Source: Betaproteobacteria bacterium (GTDB lineage Bacteria > Pseudomonadota > Gammaproteobacteria > Burkholderiales > Casimicrobiaceae). From it: a stretch of DNA of 64,000 nt. Positions 30,094 to 40,796 of this stretch are shown here, piece by piece. The translations under genes were made by a program, and so were the position numbers. Location of the stretch: assembly GCA_016716425.1 (NCBI GenBank), contig JADJWJ010000020.1:248001-312000 (forward strand). The letters are read 5' to 3'. How positions within the stretch are numbered: position 1 is the stretch's first letter; each line of letters starts with the position of its first letter. The notes beneath the pieces were generated by a model. It saw only the letters and a list, made by a program, of their open reading frames with translations, did no database searches and was not told the origin of the DNA.

Positions 30094-30101
30094 GGCGCGG
30101 G

Positions 30102-31385
30102 TCAGTTCGCGAGCCGCCACACGACGGTGGTCAGCGAGGGCACGTAGGTGATGACGAAAAGCGCCGCGATGGCGGCGAGCAGCAACGGCCACAGCGCGCG
30201 CGTGACCTCGCCGATGCCGGCCTTGGCGAGCTTTGCGGCCACGAACAATGTACCACCGACCGGCGGCGTGTAGAGCGCGATCGCGAGGTTCGCCGTCATC
30301 ACGACGCCCAGGTGCACGAGGTCCACGTTGAAGAATTTCGCGAGCGGCAGCAGGAGCGGCGCGGTCAGCAGCAGCGCGGGCAGTGGCTCGATGAAGATGC
30401 CGAGCAACAGCAGGATCACGTTGACGAGCAGCAGGAACTGCCACGGCTCGCTCGCGATGAGCCTGATCCACGCCGCCATCTGCACGGCGACCTGCTCCAC
30501 GGTGATGAGCCACGCCAGCGCGCCGGTGGCGCCGATCACCAGCATCACCGTCGCGCTCGTCTGGAACGCGTTGACGAGAAGCCGCGGCAGGTCGCGCACG
30601 GTGATGTCGCGGTAGAGGGCCAGCGACACGACGATGCCGTAGACGACGGCGACCGCCGCAGACTCGGTCGGCGTGAAGTAGCCCGACCAGATGCCGCCGA
30701 CGATGATGAGCGGCATCAGCAGCGCGGGACCGGCGGCCTTCGTCGCCGTCCAGATCTCGCGCGCGGACAGGCGCCCGTCGCCGCTGTCGCAGCCGGTGCG
30801 CCTGCCATGCCACATGCACACGGCCATCAGCGCGGCGCCGGCGATGATCGCCGGCACGATGCCCGCCATCGACAGCTGGCGCATCGACACGCCCGAGATG
30901 AACGCGTAGACGAGGAACGGGATCGACAGCGGCATCAGCAGCGCGAGCGTGCCGGCGACGGCGAGGAGCGCGGCGGCGAACCCGCGAGAATAGCCGCGCT
31001 GCACCATCGCCGGGATCACCAGCGAGCCGATCGCGGCGGTGTCGGCGATCGCCGAGCCGGACACGCCGCCGAACATCAGGCACGACGCGACGGTCACCAC
31101 GCCGAGTCCGCCCGGCAGGAACCCCAGCAGCGCGCGCGCGAACTCGACGATGCGCTTGCCCACGCCGCCGGAGGACAGGATCTCGCCGGCGAAGATGAAC
31201 AGCGGCACCGCGATCAGGATGAAGGGCTCGACGCCGCCGATGAACGACAGGAAGATCGTCTCCAGCGGATGCGACAGGCCCGCGACGACGATCGCGCCCA
31301 CCGTCGTTCCGAGGAGCGCGTAGAGCAGCGGCACGCCGGCCAGCGCCAGGCCGAAGAACGCGAGGAACAGCCACGCGGCGAACAT
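30102..31385 (-). CDS. dctM: TRAP transporter large permease DctM
   Basis: Large membrane subunit of a tripartite ATP-independent periplasmic transporter, driving Na+ or H+ coupled uptake. The 427 residues are almost entirely hydrophobic with about 12 segments and show the DctM phrases AVPLFIFAGEILSSGGVGKRI, LMFGGVSGSAIADTAAIGSL (each within longer runs) and PPVGGTLFV near the end. It follows dctQ by 3 nt and precedes otnK. Together with dctP and dctQ it would import the sugar acid. Confidence 0.93.
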   Translation of the reverse strand: MFAAWLFLAFFGLALAGVPLLYALLGTTVGAIVVAGLSHPLETIFLSFIGGVEPFILIAVPLFIFAGEILSSGGVGKRIVEFARALLGFLPGGLGVVTVASCLMFGGVSGSAIADTAAIGSLVIPAMVQRGYSRGFAAALLAVAGTLALLMPLSIPFLVYAFISGVSMRQLSMAGIVPAIIAGAALMAVCMWHGRRTGCDSGDGRLSAREIWTATKAAGPALLMPLIIVGGIWSGYFTPTESAAVAVVYGIVVSLALYRDITVRDLPRLLVNAFQTSATVMLVIGATGALAWLITVEQVAVQMAAWIRLIASEPWQFLLLVNVILLLLGIFIEPLPALLLTAPLLLPLAKFFNVDLVHLGVVMTANLAIALYTPPVGGTLFVAAKLAKAGIGEVTRALWPLLLAAIAALFVITYVPSLTTVVWRLAN

Positions 31386-31388
31386 TGC

Positions 31389-31865
31389 CTAAACGCTCCA
31401 GCGCGCATCGCGCGCGTCGCCGCGCAGGATGCGCGCCAGGTCCCACAGCAGCCACACGAGCATCGCCGCGCATCCGACCGGCATGCCGAGGTACTGGAAC
31501 GACATCGGGATCCGCAGCACCGTGAGCTCGTTCGTCCAGCCGGCGATCGCGAGGTTGATGCCGAACCACACGAGCGACACCAGGATGGCGATGCAGAACG
31601 CGTCGACGACCGCGTCGGCCCACGCGCGGCGGGCGCCGGGCACCTTGTCGATGAACTCGGTGATCGTCATCTGCGCGCCGCGCCGCGTCGCGCACGCGCC
31701 GCCGAGGAAGGTCACCCACACCATCAGGAGCTCGGCGAGCTCGGTGACCCACGCGAGGTCGCGCCCGACGACGTGCAGGCAGACGTTCACGAAGACGAGC
31801 GCGATCATCGTGGCGCCGATCGCGACGACGACCCAGTCGGTCGCGATCCCGACCACCTCCAGCAC
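31389..31865 (-). CDS. dctQ: TRAP transporter small permease DctQ
   Basis: Small four-helix membrane subunit that pairs with DctM. The 158-residue product starts at GTG 31865 (MLEVVGIATDWVVVAIGATM) and contains the family-typical WVTELAELLMVWVTFLGGA and FIDKVPGARRAWAD. The frame upstream is Ala/Pro-rich and has no ATG, so the exact start is uncertain. The 141-bp gap to dctP is longer than elsewhere in the operon and may contain part of the true N-terminus. Confidence 0.88.
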   Translation of the reverse strand: MLEVVGIATDWVVVAIGATMIALVFVNVCLHVVGRDLAWVTELAELLMVWVTFLGGACATRRGAQMTITEFIDKVPGARRAWADAVVDAFCIAILVSLVWFGINLAIAGWTNELTVLRIPMSFQYLGMPVGCAAMLVWLLWDLARILRGDARDARWSV

Positions 31866-32006
31866 GCGCGGCGCGGGCGGCGCGGGCGGCAGCCACGCCG
31901 GCGCGGGCCTTCCGCCGGCGAGTGCCGCGGCGCCGCGCGTCGCCCGCGCCCGGCCGGCCGCCCATCGTGGCCGCCGGCGACCCGCGCCGCAGCCACGCGG
32001 CTCACG

Positions 32007-33020
32007 TCACTTCGCCGGCGCCACCTTGCGCACGACGGAGGCGTCGGCGAGGATCGCGTCGACGTCCGCCCCGTACTTCTCCTTGGCCTTCGCATACGCG
32101 GGCTGCACCGCGTCGCGGAACGGCCCGATGTCGGGTCGCGCGACCTTCGCGCCCTTGCCGGCCATCTCCGCCAGCTGGCGCTCGTCGTTGCCGCTGACTT
32201 CCTTCCGGCTCCAGTCCGACGCCTCCTTGGCCGCCTTCTGCACCGCCGCCCGGTCGGCGGGGGACAGCTTCTGCCACGTCTTCTCCGAGATCGTCATCGG
32301 AATCGGGCTGTAGACGTGCTGGGTCAGCGTCACGTTCGGCGCGACCTCGTAGAACTTGTTCGCGTGGATCGTGTCGATCGGGTTCTCCTGCCCCGACACC
32401 GTCCCCTGCTGGATCGCGAGGTAGACCTCCGGCAGCGGCATGATCTGCAGGTTGAAGCCGATCGCCTCCAGCGTCCAGCGCATCATCTCGTTGGGAAAGG
32501 TGCGCAGCTTCTTGCCCTTGGCATCGGCCGGCGTCGCGAGGGGCTCCTTCGTCGTCATCGAGCGGAAGCCGGCCTCGAACGGCGACAGGAACCGGAAGCC
32601 CTTCTCCGGGCCCTTCGCGAACTGCGCCTGCATCCACTTTGACTCGTCGTAGAGCTTCCAGCCCTGCGGATAGCTCTCGACGATGAACGGCAGCGCGGTC
32701 AGGTTGAGCGTCGGAATGTGCGTGGCATAGGTGCCGGTGCCGGTCACCGTGAAGTCGATGCCGCCGAGCTGCAGTTGCTCCACCGCCTTGGGATCGTTGG
32801 CGAGCTGGCCTGCCGGGAAGATCTGGACCTTGTAGCGTCCCTGCGTGTACTGCTCGACCTTCTGCGCGAACAGCTCGGCCGCCTTCTGGCGTGCGCCGCC
32901 GGGCTGGTCGGTGTGGCTGAACTTGAGCGTCGTCTGCGCGAGCGCGGACGCGGCGGTGCCGAACGTGGCGGCGACGAGCGCCGCCGCCGCGAGTTGCCGG
33001 ATGATCAGTCTGCGAGTCAT
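32007..33020 (-). CDS. dctP: TRAP transporter substrate-binding protein DctP
   Basis: Periplasmic receptor of the TRAP system. The 337-residue protein has a signal peptide (MTRRLIIRQLAAAALVAATF, cleavage near ALA-QTT), then LKFSHTDQPGG and the conserved Arg region KKLRTFPNEMMRW that binds the carboxylate of the ligand, and QQGTVSGQENPIDTI. A strong AAGGAGGAG ribosome-binding site precedes its ATG. Adjacent OtnK and OtnC suggest the ligand is a four-carbon or similar sugar acid. Confidence 0.93.
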   Translation of the reverse strand: MTRRLIIRQLAAAALVAATFGTAASALAQTTLKFSHTDQPGGARQKAAELFAQKVEQYTQGRYKVQIFPAGQLANDPKAVEQLQLGGIDFTVTGTGTYATHIPTLNLTALPFIVESYPQGWKLYDESKWMQAQFAKGPEKGFRFLSPFEAGFRSMTTKEPLATPADAKGKKLRTFPNEMMRWTLEAIGFNLQIMPLPEVYLAIQQGTVSGQENPIDTIHANKFYEVAPNVTLTQHVYSPIPMTISEKTWQKLSPADRAAVQKAAKEASDWSRKEVSGNDERQLAEMAGKGAKVARPDIGPFRDAVQPAYAKAKEKYGADVDAILADASVVRKVAPAK

Positions 33021-33045
33021 CGTTGCTCCTCCTTGGGCTGCGGGG

Positions 33046-34121
33046 TCACGCGGCGGCGGCAGCGGCGCGCGCCGGTGCCGACGGGTCGAACGAAGCCAGC
33101 TCGATGCGGCGACCCTCGGCCGCCGAGCGGTACACCGCCTCCTGCACGCGCAGGTTGGCCAGGTAGTCGCGCGCCGCGTTCTCGAGCGGCGCGCCGGAAC
33201 TGAAGTGGGCGACGACGTGGCGCTGCAGCCACTCGCAGGCGCCGCCGCCGAACGTGTCGTCGGGACCGCGGTCGTAGGCGTGCTCGGCCTCGGGGCGCTG
33301 GTGCGGCTTCCACCACAGCCGCGCCTCGCCGTCGAGCCGCAGCACGCCGCGCTCGCCTTCGAGCCACGCCTCGCCCATCGTCCGGCGCGGGTTCGACGCG
33401 ACGTGGTCGTTGAGGCGGTTGCCGTCGAACAATCCGGTCGCGCCGCCGTCGAACTCGAACACGATGTAGCCGGCGTCCTCGCCGGCGATCGCGGGATTGA
33501 GGCGCCGCAGGCGCGCGTAGACGGCGCGTCACCTCGCCCATCAGGAAGCGGAAGGTGTCGATCCAGTGGATCGCCGTCTCCTTCACGAGGAACAGCGGCA
33601 TCTGCTGGAAGTAGGGCTGCCGGTCGAGGTAGGCGCGCGGACCCTGGCCGTCGCCCGGACGCAGGCGGAACGCGACGCCGTGCAGCGCGCCCAACGTGCC
33701 CGCGTCGATCAGCCGCTTCGCCTCGCGGTACCACGGCTCCCAGCGGAAGTTCTCGTGCATCACCAGCGGCACGCCCGCGCGCTCGGCCATCTCGGTGATC
33801 GCGACCGCGTCGGCCCAGTCGCGGCCGAACGGCTTCTGGCAGATCGCCGGAATGCCGCGGTCGACGCACAGCGCGACGAACGCGCGGTGCGTTTCCGGCG
33901 GCGTGATGATGTCGACGAGGTCAGGCCGCGCGGCGTCGAGCGCGGTGGGCAGGTCGGTGTACACGTCGCGGATGCCGCAGCGGTCGGCCAGTGCGCGCGC
34001 CTTGCCGGCATCGCGGTTGGCGATGCCGACGCACTCGACGCCGGCGATGTTGCGCCAGCCGACGTACTGGAACTGGCTGAAGTAGCCTGCCCCCACCCCG
34101 AGGACGCGCAAGCCTGGCCAT
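33046..34121 (-). pseudogene. Gfo/Idh/MocA-family dehydrogenase, frameshifted
   Basis: NAD(P)-dependent sugar or cyclitol dehydrogenase of about 357 residues if repaired. The N-half reads LRVLGVGAGYFSQFQYVGW (nucleotide fold) and ICQKPFGRDW with the family Lys; the C-half reads FEFDGGATGLFDGNRLNDH. One extra base near 33525 breaks the frame between FLMGEVT and VYARLRR. A further extra base near 34112 separates the likely start ATG at 34121 from the body; otherwise a TTG at 34111 must serve. Both parts retain good coding character, so sequencing error is as likely as decay. It lies 8 bp after the dehydrogenase gene upstream. Confidence 0.8.
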
Positions 34122-34129
34122 CGCGGCGC

Positions 34130-35230
34130 TCACAGGTGGGACGCGATCGCGCCGGCGATCGCGCGCGTGCCGTCGCGGCCGCCGAACTCGTAGGGCGCGA
34201 GGCGGCCCCGGCGCGAACACGGCGTCGACCGCCCGTTCGAGCCGCTGCGCGGCCTGCGCGAGCGCGTCGCCGTGTCCGCGCTCCGCGAGCCAGTCCAGCA
34301 TCATCGCGGCGGACAGGATCGTCGCAGTCGGGTTCGCCTTGCCCTGGCCGGCGATGTCCGGCGCCGAGCCGTGGCACGGCTGGAACAGGCCGTGGCGGTC
34401 GCCGACGTCGGCGGACGGCGCCATGCCCATGCCGCCGACGAGCGCGGCCGTTTCGTCCGACAGGATGTCGCCGAACATGTTCTCCGTGACGAGCACGTCG
34501 AAATCCCACGGCTTGCGGATCAGGTCGAGCGCCGTCGCGTCGATGTAGTTGTGGCGCGCCTCGATGTCCGGGAACGCGCGGGCACGCTCGTCGAAGATCT
34601 TGCGGAAGAACGCCATCGACCGGAACACGTTCGCCTTGTCGACGCAGGTGACGCGGCCGGGCGGCCGCGACGCTTGCGGCGCGCCGCGAGGCGGAAGGCG
34701 AACTCGGCTATGCGCTCGCTGCCGCGCCGCGTGATCACCATCGTGTCGCGCGCCTCTGCGTCGCCGATCACCTCGCCGCGTCCGCGCGAGGCGAACAACC
34801 CTTCGGTGGACTCGCGGATCACGACGAGATCGATGTCGCGCGCGCGCGGGTCGGCCAGCGGCAGCGGGATGCCGGGCAGCGCGCGCGCCGGACGCACGCC
34901 CGCGTACAGTTCCAGCGCGACGCGCAGGTCGAGCTGCGGCGCGATCTCGGTGCCGTCGCCGTAGCGGATCGCCGGCCAGCCCATCGCGCCGAACAGGATC
35001 GCGTCGGCGTCGCGCGCCGCCTCGAGCGTGGCTTGCGGCAGCGCGTCGCCCGTCGCGCGGAAGTGCAGCGCGCCGGCCGGGTGCCGCGAGAACGCGAACG
35101 CGAACGGCGCGCCGTGCGCGAGCTTCTCGAGCAGCGGGACCGTCGCGTCGATCACCTCGACGCCGATGCCGTCGCCGGGAAGCACGCAGATGCGCAGGGG
35201 AGGGGTCGTGGTCACGCGCCGGTCCTTCAT
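34130..35230 (-). pseudogene. TtuC/LeuB-type beta-decarboxylating dehydrogenase, frameshifted
   Basis: Member of the isocitrate/isopropylmalate/tartrate dehydrogenase family, about 366 residues after repair. N-part: LRICVLPGDGIGVEVIDA, VVIRESTEGLFAS. Mid-part: TENMFGDILSDETAALVGGM (metal Asp) and QPCHGSAPDIAGQGKANPTA (cofactor loop). The frame changes by one missing base near 34670 and one extra base near 34205; the two cancel. The ATG overlaps the gntR stop (ATGA), which supports this start. It could oxidise tartrate, malate or a related sugar acid. Confidence 0.78.
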
Positions 35231-35948
35231 AGTTGCTGCAATCGGTATCGCTCGAAGATCGCGACGAGTTCGCGCGTCGCGCGCTGGCGGTGCGCCCGGT
35301 TCACGGCGACGGCGCCCGCCGCGTCGCCCGCGCGGATCCGTTCGAGCACCGCCATGTGCTCGTGGGTGGAGTTGACCGGCTTCGGCCGCAGCCGCAGCGT
35401 GAACAGCCGCGCGCGATGGGAGCGGTCCGCCAGCCGCGCGACGGCGTCGACGAGCAGCCGGTTGCCCGCGAGCTCGACCAGGTGGCGGTGGAAGCGCTCG
35501 TCGGCCTGCCGCCCACGCGTCGAGGTCGTCCCGCTTCAGCGCGCGTGCCATGTCGCGCGTGGCGTCCAGCGGGGCTGCAGCTCCGCGCCGGTCGGCCGCG
35601 CCGCCACCAGCCCGGCGGCCGCGGACTCGAGGGCCGTGAGCACCGTGTAGATCTCGCTCATGTCGGCCGGCGACACCGGGAGCACGCGCATGCCGTGCCG
35701 CGGCACCACTTCGACCAGCCCTTCGTTGGCGAGCCGGATCAGCGCTTCGCGCACCGGCGTGCGGCTGATGCCGAGCTCGTCGGCGAGCGCGCTTTCGAGC
35801 GCCCGGTGTCCGGGCGGGTAGACGTTGTCGAGGATGCGCCGGCGCATCGTCTGGTAGGCGGCGTCGACGCGGCAGCGGGGGCGGCCGGTGCGCGTGCGCT
35901 CGGTCCGGCGGCGGCCTTGGGCTTGCGCGGCGACGGGATGGCGCGCAT
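35227..35948 (-). pseudogene. GntR/FadR-family regulator, frameshifted
   Basis: Transcriptional regulator with a GntR winged helix (SALADELGISRTPVREALIR) and an FCD ligand domain, about 240 residues after repair. Three frame changes are needed: one missing base near 35880, one missing near 35570 (ELQP to LDATRDMARALKRDD) and one extra near 35510, after which the third helix block (HRHLVELAGNRLLVDAV) and the ending RELVAIFERYRLQQL follow. The repaired start ATG at 35948 is 2 nt after the lactonase stop. It probably responds to the sugar acid and binds the palindrome at 36953-36966. Confidence 0.72.
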
Positions 35949-35950
35949 CG

Positions 35951-36929
35951 TCAGTACGTCCAGTGAGAGGGCGGGCTGCCGGCGACGGGCGTGCGGAAGC
36001 ACGCGATCGTGTCGCCCAGCAGGCAGCCCAGGTAGGCCGTGCGCAGGTCGGGGCCGCCGAACGCGAGGCTCGAGATGTTGCGCAGCACGCTGCCGGCGGC
36101 GCGGTCGAGATGCTGCCGCCCGAGCGTGCCTGCCAGATACGCGTCCTCGCACCACTGCACGTGCGCCGGGTCGGCGTCCTCGAGGACGACGTGCGCGCTG
36201 CCGTCGGGGGCGACGCGCAGCACGCGGTTGCTCACGATGCTCGTGATCCACGCATGGCCGTCGGCGTCGAACGCGAGGCCGTCGGGATAGGTGCCGTGGC
36301 CGAACGTCGTCACCACTCTCGTCCCGCCAGCGCGCCGTCGGCCCGACACGGAACCGCGACAGCCTGCGTGCGAACGTCTCGTTGACGTACAGCCACGCGT
36401 CGTCCGGCGATACCAGCGCCTCGTTCGTGTAGCCGAGCCCGTCGGCCACGATGCGCGCGCCGCGCGCGTCGACGACGACGATGAAGCCGTCGGCGACGTC
36501 CGCCCGGTACGCGGCTGCACGCGGCGCGCGGCGCGTGCTCACCGTGATCCACGCACGGCCGCGGTCGTCCTCGAACACGAAATTGGTCGGCGGCAGCGCC
36601 GTGCCGTCCACCGTCTCGCAGAACGGCCGCACGCTGCCGTCGCGTGCGAGCGTGAACACGCCGCCCGCCGTTTCGCCCAGGTCCGCGAGCAGGAAACTGC
36701 CGTCGCGCCGCAGCGCGATGCCGTTGGGCCGCAACGCGCGATGCGCGCCGTGCGTCGCCGCGATCAGCGACGACGCGCCGGCGGCGTTGGTCGCGGCTAC
36801 GCCGCCGCGCCAGTCCGCCGTGTACAGGATGCCCGCGCGCGTCGCGAGGACGCACTCCGGCCGCACGAGGCCGCGGCCCAGGAAAGCGAGGGCCGCGGGC
36901 GCAACGGTGGGCGGGAGAGTGTCGGGCAC
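35951..36929 (-). pseudogene. SMP-30/gluconolactonase-family protein, frameshifted
   Basis: Six-bladed propeller lactonase, about 325 residues after repair. Recognisable blocks are RPECVLATRAGILYTADW (metal Glu), LRPNGIALRRDGSFLLADLG, GYTNEALVSPDDAWLYVNE and GTYPDGLAFDADGHAWIT. One extra base near 36320 splits it in the fifth blade. Start is GTG 36929. As first gene of the operon it would open a sugar lactone to the free acid used by the downstream enzymes. A run of seven C just before the start is another place where the frame could be misread. Confidence 0.76.
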
Positions 36930-36952
36930 GGTGGGGGGGCGGGCGCACGCAA

Positions 36953-36966
36953 TAACGTATACGTTA
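36953..36966. promoter_or_regulatory. perfect palindrome, candidate GntR operator
   Basis: TAACGTATACGTTA is a perfect 14-bp palindrome 24 bp upstream of the lactonase start, in a locally AT-rich patch. Its GTATAC core is seen in operators of several FCD-type GntR regulators of sugar-acid genes. The GntR gene is second in the same operon, so autoregulation is the simplest reading. Confidence 0.55.
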
Positions 36967-37174
36967 ACGCGTTCGAAACGGTCGCGCAAGCGTGTCGTTG
37001 GAAGGTCGCGCGAATGGGTCGTGCCCGCGACGGACAGGCGCAGCGGAGTCGGGGCGACCGGACGGGCGCCCCGCGGACGGGGCAGCGCAGGGCCAGACGG
37101 GGTGCGGGCAGGGGCGGTGCGGACGAGCCCGTCTGGAGGCGGCGCGCGACGCCGAACCGAGCCGCCGGATTGCG

Positions 37175-37861
37175 CTACGTCGGCGTACGTCGGCGCCGCG
37201 CGCCCGCGGCAGGGGTCTTCGTCGCCGGCTTCCCCGGCGAACGTGGCGCGGCCGCCGCGGACTTTGCGCGCGGCTTCGCCGGTGCGCGCGGCGGCGCCTT
37301 GTCCTTTTCCCAGGCCGAGCGGGGATTGGGCTTGGCGGAGAACGACTTCGGCGTGGTCTTGGGCGTGAACGTGGACTTGCGGCGCGCGGCGGGGGCGCGC
37401 CCGGTCGCTTCCACGGCCGGCTCGGGCGCCGCGTGGCGCGCTGCCCCGCGCCGACCCTTCCCGGTCGCGGGCAGCGCCTCGTCGCCGCGCGTGCGGCGGC
37501 GCTCGCGCACCGGGTCGACGGGGGCGCGCCTGCCGCTCGTCCGGCGCGCCGGCCTCGGGGCGGGCGGAGGTGTCTCCTTCTGCTTCTTGTCCGGATTCGG
37601 CCGCCACAGCACCAGCACCTTGCCCAGGTGCTGCACCGGTGCGCACTCGAGGTCCGCGGCGAGTTGAACCAGGGCCGCTTCCCGCGCGGCGCGGTCGTCC
37701 GTCGCGATCCGGACCTTCACGAGTTCATGCTTGAGGAGCGCCAGGTCGATCTCGTGCAGCACGGCGGGCGTGAGTCCGTGCTGCCCGACGAGCACGACGG
37801 GGTCGAGATGATGGGCCTGCGCGCGCAGCGCGCGGCGCTCGGCGGGACTGAGAGGCTTCAT
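37175..37861 (-). CDS. yhbY: YhbY-type CRM-domain RNA-binding protein with long basic tail
   Basis: N-terminal CRM/YhbY domain (residues 1-95: LSPAERRALRAQAHHLDPVV, VGQHGLTPAVLHEIDLAL, VKVRIATDDRAAR), which binds pre-50S ribosomal RNA. The following 130 residues are Lys/Arg/Pro/Ala-rich and apparently disordered (for example STFTPKTTPKSFSAKPNPRS). Typical YhbY has about 97 residues, so this one is more than double. It diverges from rlmE, the usual yhbY/rlmE-ftsH arrangement of Betaproteobacteria. The start MKPLSPAERRAL is clear. Confidence 0.88.
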   Translation of the reverse strand: MKPLSPAERRALRAQAHHLDPVVLVGQHGLTPAVLHEIDLALLKHELVKVRIATDDRAAREAALVQLAADLECAPVQHLGKVLVLWRPNPDKKQKETPPPAPRPARRTSGRRAPVDPVRERRRTRGDEALPATGKGRRGAARHAAPEPAVEATGRAPAARRKSTFTPKTTPKSFSAKPNPRSAWEKDKAPPRAPAKPRAKSAAAAPRSPGKPATKTPAAGARRRRTPT

Positions 37862-37888
37862 CGTCCGAGTGTACCGCGCATCCTCGCC

Positions 37889-38015
37889 GGGGTCAGACCC
37901 TTGCCATGACAACGGCCTAAGGGTCAGACCCTTAAGAACAACGGCCTAAGGGTCAGACCCTTAAGAACAACGGCCTAAGGGTCAGACCCCTAGGTGGCAT
38001 AAGGGTCTGACCCTT
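37889..38015. repeat. array of GGGTCAGACCC palindromes
   Basis: Five copies of the near-palindrome AAGGGTCAGACCCTT lie between yhbY and rlmE, centred near 37896, 37926, 37955, 37984 and 38008. The second to fourth copies repeat with an exact 29-bp period, including the 18-bp spacer; the fifth is in the opposite orientation (GGGTCTGACCC). Related single copies flank murJ at 3.84 and 3.91 kb. Short REP-like palindromes of this type are usually moved by RAYT-type transposases; none is in the window. Confidence 0.8.
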
Positions 38016-38021
38016 TAGAAT
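38016..38021 (+). promoter_or_regulatory. rlmE -10 box
   Basis: TAGAAT ends 8 bp before the rlmE ATG and overlaps the edge of the last repeat copy. It implies a leaderless or near-leaderless transcript. No -35 box is evident, as the upstream bases belong to the repeat. Confidence 0.4.
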
Positions 38022-38029
38022 CGCCGGCG

Positions 38030-38674
38030 ATGGCGAACCCGCTCAACCCCGCCCGCAGGAAGCACAAGCTCGTCAAGGCTTGGATGCACGAGCACGTCAA
38101 CGATCCGTACGTGCAGGAAGCGCAGCGGCGCGGGTATCGCTCCCGCGCCGCCTTCAAGCTGATCGAGCTGGCGGACCGCGACCGGCTGCTGCGTCCGGGC
38201 ATGACGGTCGTCGACCTGGGCGCAGCGCCCGGCAGCTGGTCGCAGGTGCTGCGCGAGCGGGTGGGGCCGGGCGGGCGGATCGTCGCCGTCGACGTGCTTC
38301 CGATGGATCCGATCGCCGGAGTCGCCTTCGTGCAGACGGATTTTCGCACCGACGAAGGCCTGGCCGCGGTCGAACAGGCGCTCGCCGGCGCGCCCGTCGA
38401 CCTTGTGGTCTCGGACATGGCCCCCAACCTGTCGGGCATCGACCCCGTCGACCAGGCGCGCAGCGTGCACCTGGGCGAGCTGGCACTGGAGTTCGCCACC
38501 GGCCACGTGCGGCCCGATGGCGACCTGCTGGTCAAGGTGTTCCAGGGCACGGGGTTGCCGGAGTTGCAGCGGGCGATCGGCGCCCGCTTTGCCAAGGTCC
38601 ACGTGCGCAAGCCCAAGTCCTCCCGCGATCGCAGCCGCGAGATCTTCGTGGTCGGCAAGGGATTCCGGGGCTGA
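38030..38674 (+). CDS. rlmE: 23S rRNA 2'-O-ribose methyltransferase RlmE (FtsJ/RrmJ)
   Basis: Methylates U2552 of 23S rRNA in the A loop during late 50S assembly, using S-adenosylmethionine. The 214-residue protein shows GYRSRAAFKLIEL (catalytic Lys), VVDLGAAPGSWSQVL (SAM site), VVSDMAPNLSG (catalytic Asp) and LLVKVFQG plus KPKSSRDRSREIFVVGKG (catalytic Lys and Glu). Length is standard. ftsH follows on the same strand after 212 bp. Confidence 0.97.
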   Translation: MANPLNPARRKHKLVKAWMHEHVNDPYVQEAQRRGYRSRAAFKLIELADRDRLLRPGMTVVDLGAAPGSWSQVLRERVGPGGRIVAVDVLPMDPIAGVAFVQTDFRTDEGLAAVEQALAGAPVDLVVSDMAPNLSGIDPVDQARSVHLGELALEFATGHVRPDGDLLVKVFQGTGLPELQRAIGARFAKVHVRKPKSSRDRSREIFVVGKGFRG

Positions 38675-38886
38675 TCCGGAACTTGCGGCGGGACCCGGGG
38701 TCCGTCCTGCGTGAAAGTCGTGCGAATTGAAGGGGTTTGGCGTGAATCGTGCTCGAAATCGGCTGTCCAACGCGATCCGGGCGGGCGATCGCGATTAGAA
38801 TATAAGGTTCGGTCCGCGGCCCGGCGGCGGGCCGATCCACCCGGTTCGCGGCCCACCGGCTTGCCAAGGTCCGCAAGGAGCCCTGT

Positions 38887-40773
<1,887 letters not shown>

Positions 40774-40796
40774 CGCAGCCCCCGGCCGCAAGGGCG

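Noticed and set aside
30312..32642. Plus-strand open frame opposite the TRAP transporter genes.
   Set aside because: The composition is Arg/His/Asp-rich and lacks domains; DctM, DctQ and DctP are unmistakable on the other strand.
36992..37909. Plus-strand open frame of about 305 codons opposite yhbY.
   Set aside because: Arg/Gly-rich antisense shadow; the minus strand carries the CRM domain and a proper start.
37889..38015. Regularly spaced palindromes resembling a tiny CRISPR array.
   Set aside because: The spacers are identical (18 bp each in the periodic part), the units are palindromic, one is inverted, and no cas gene is near.
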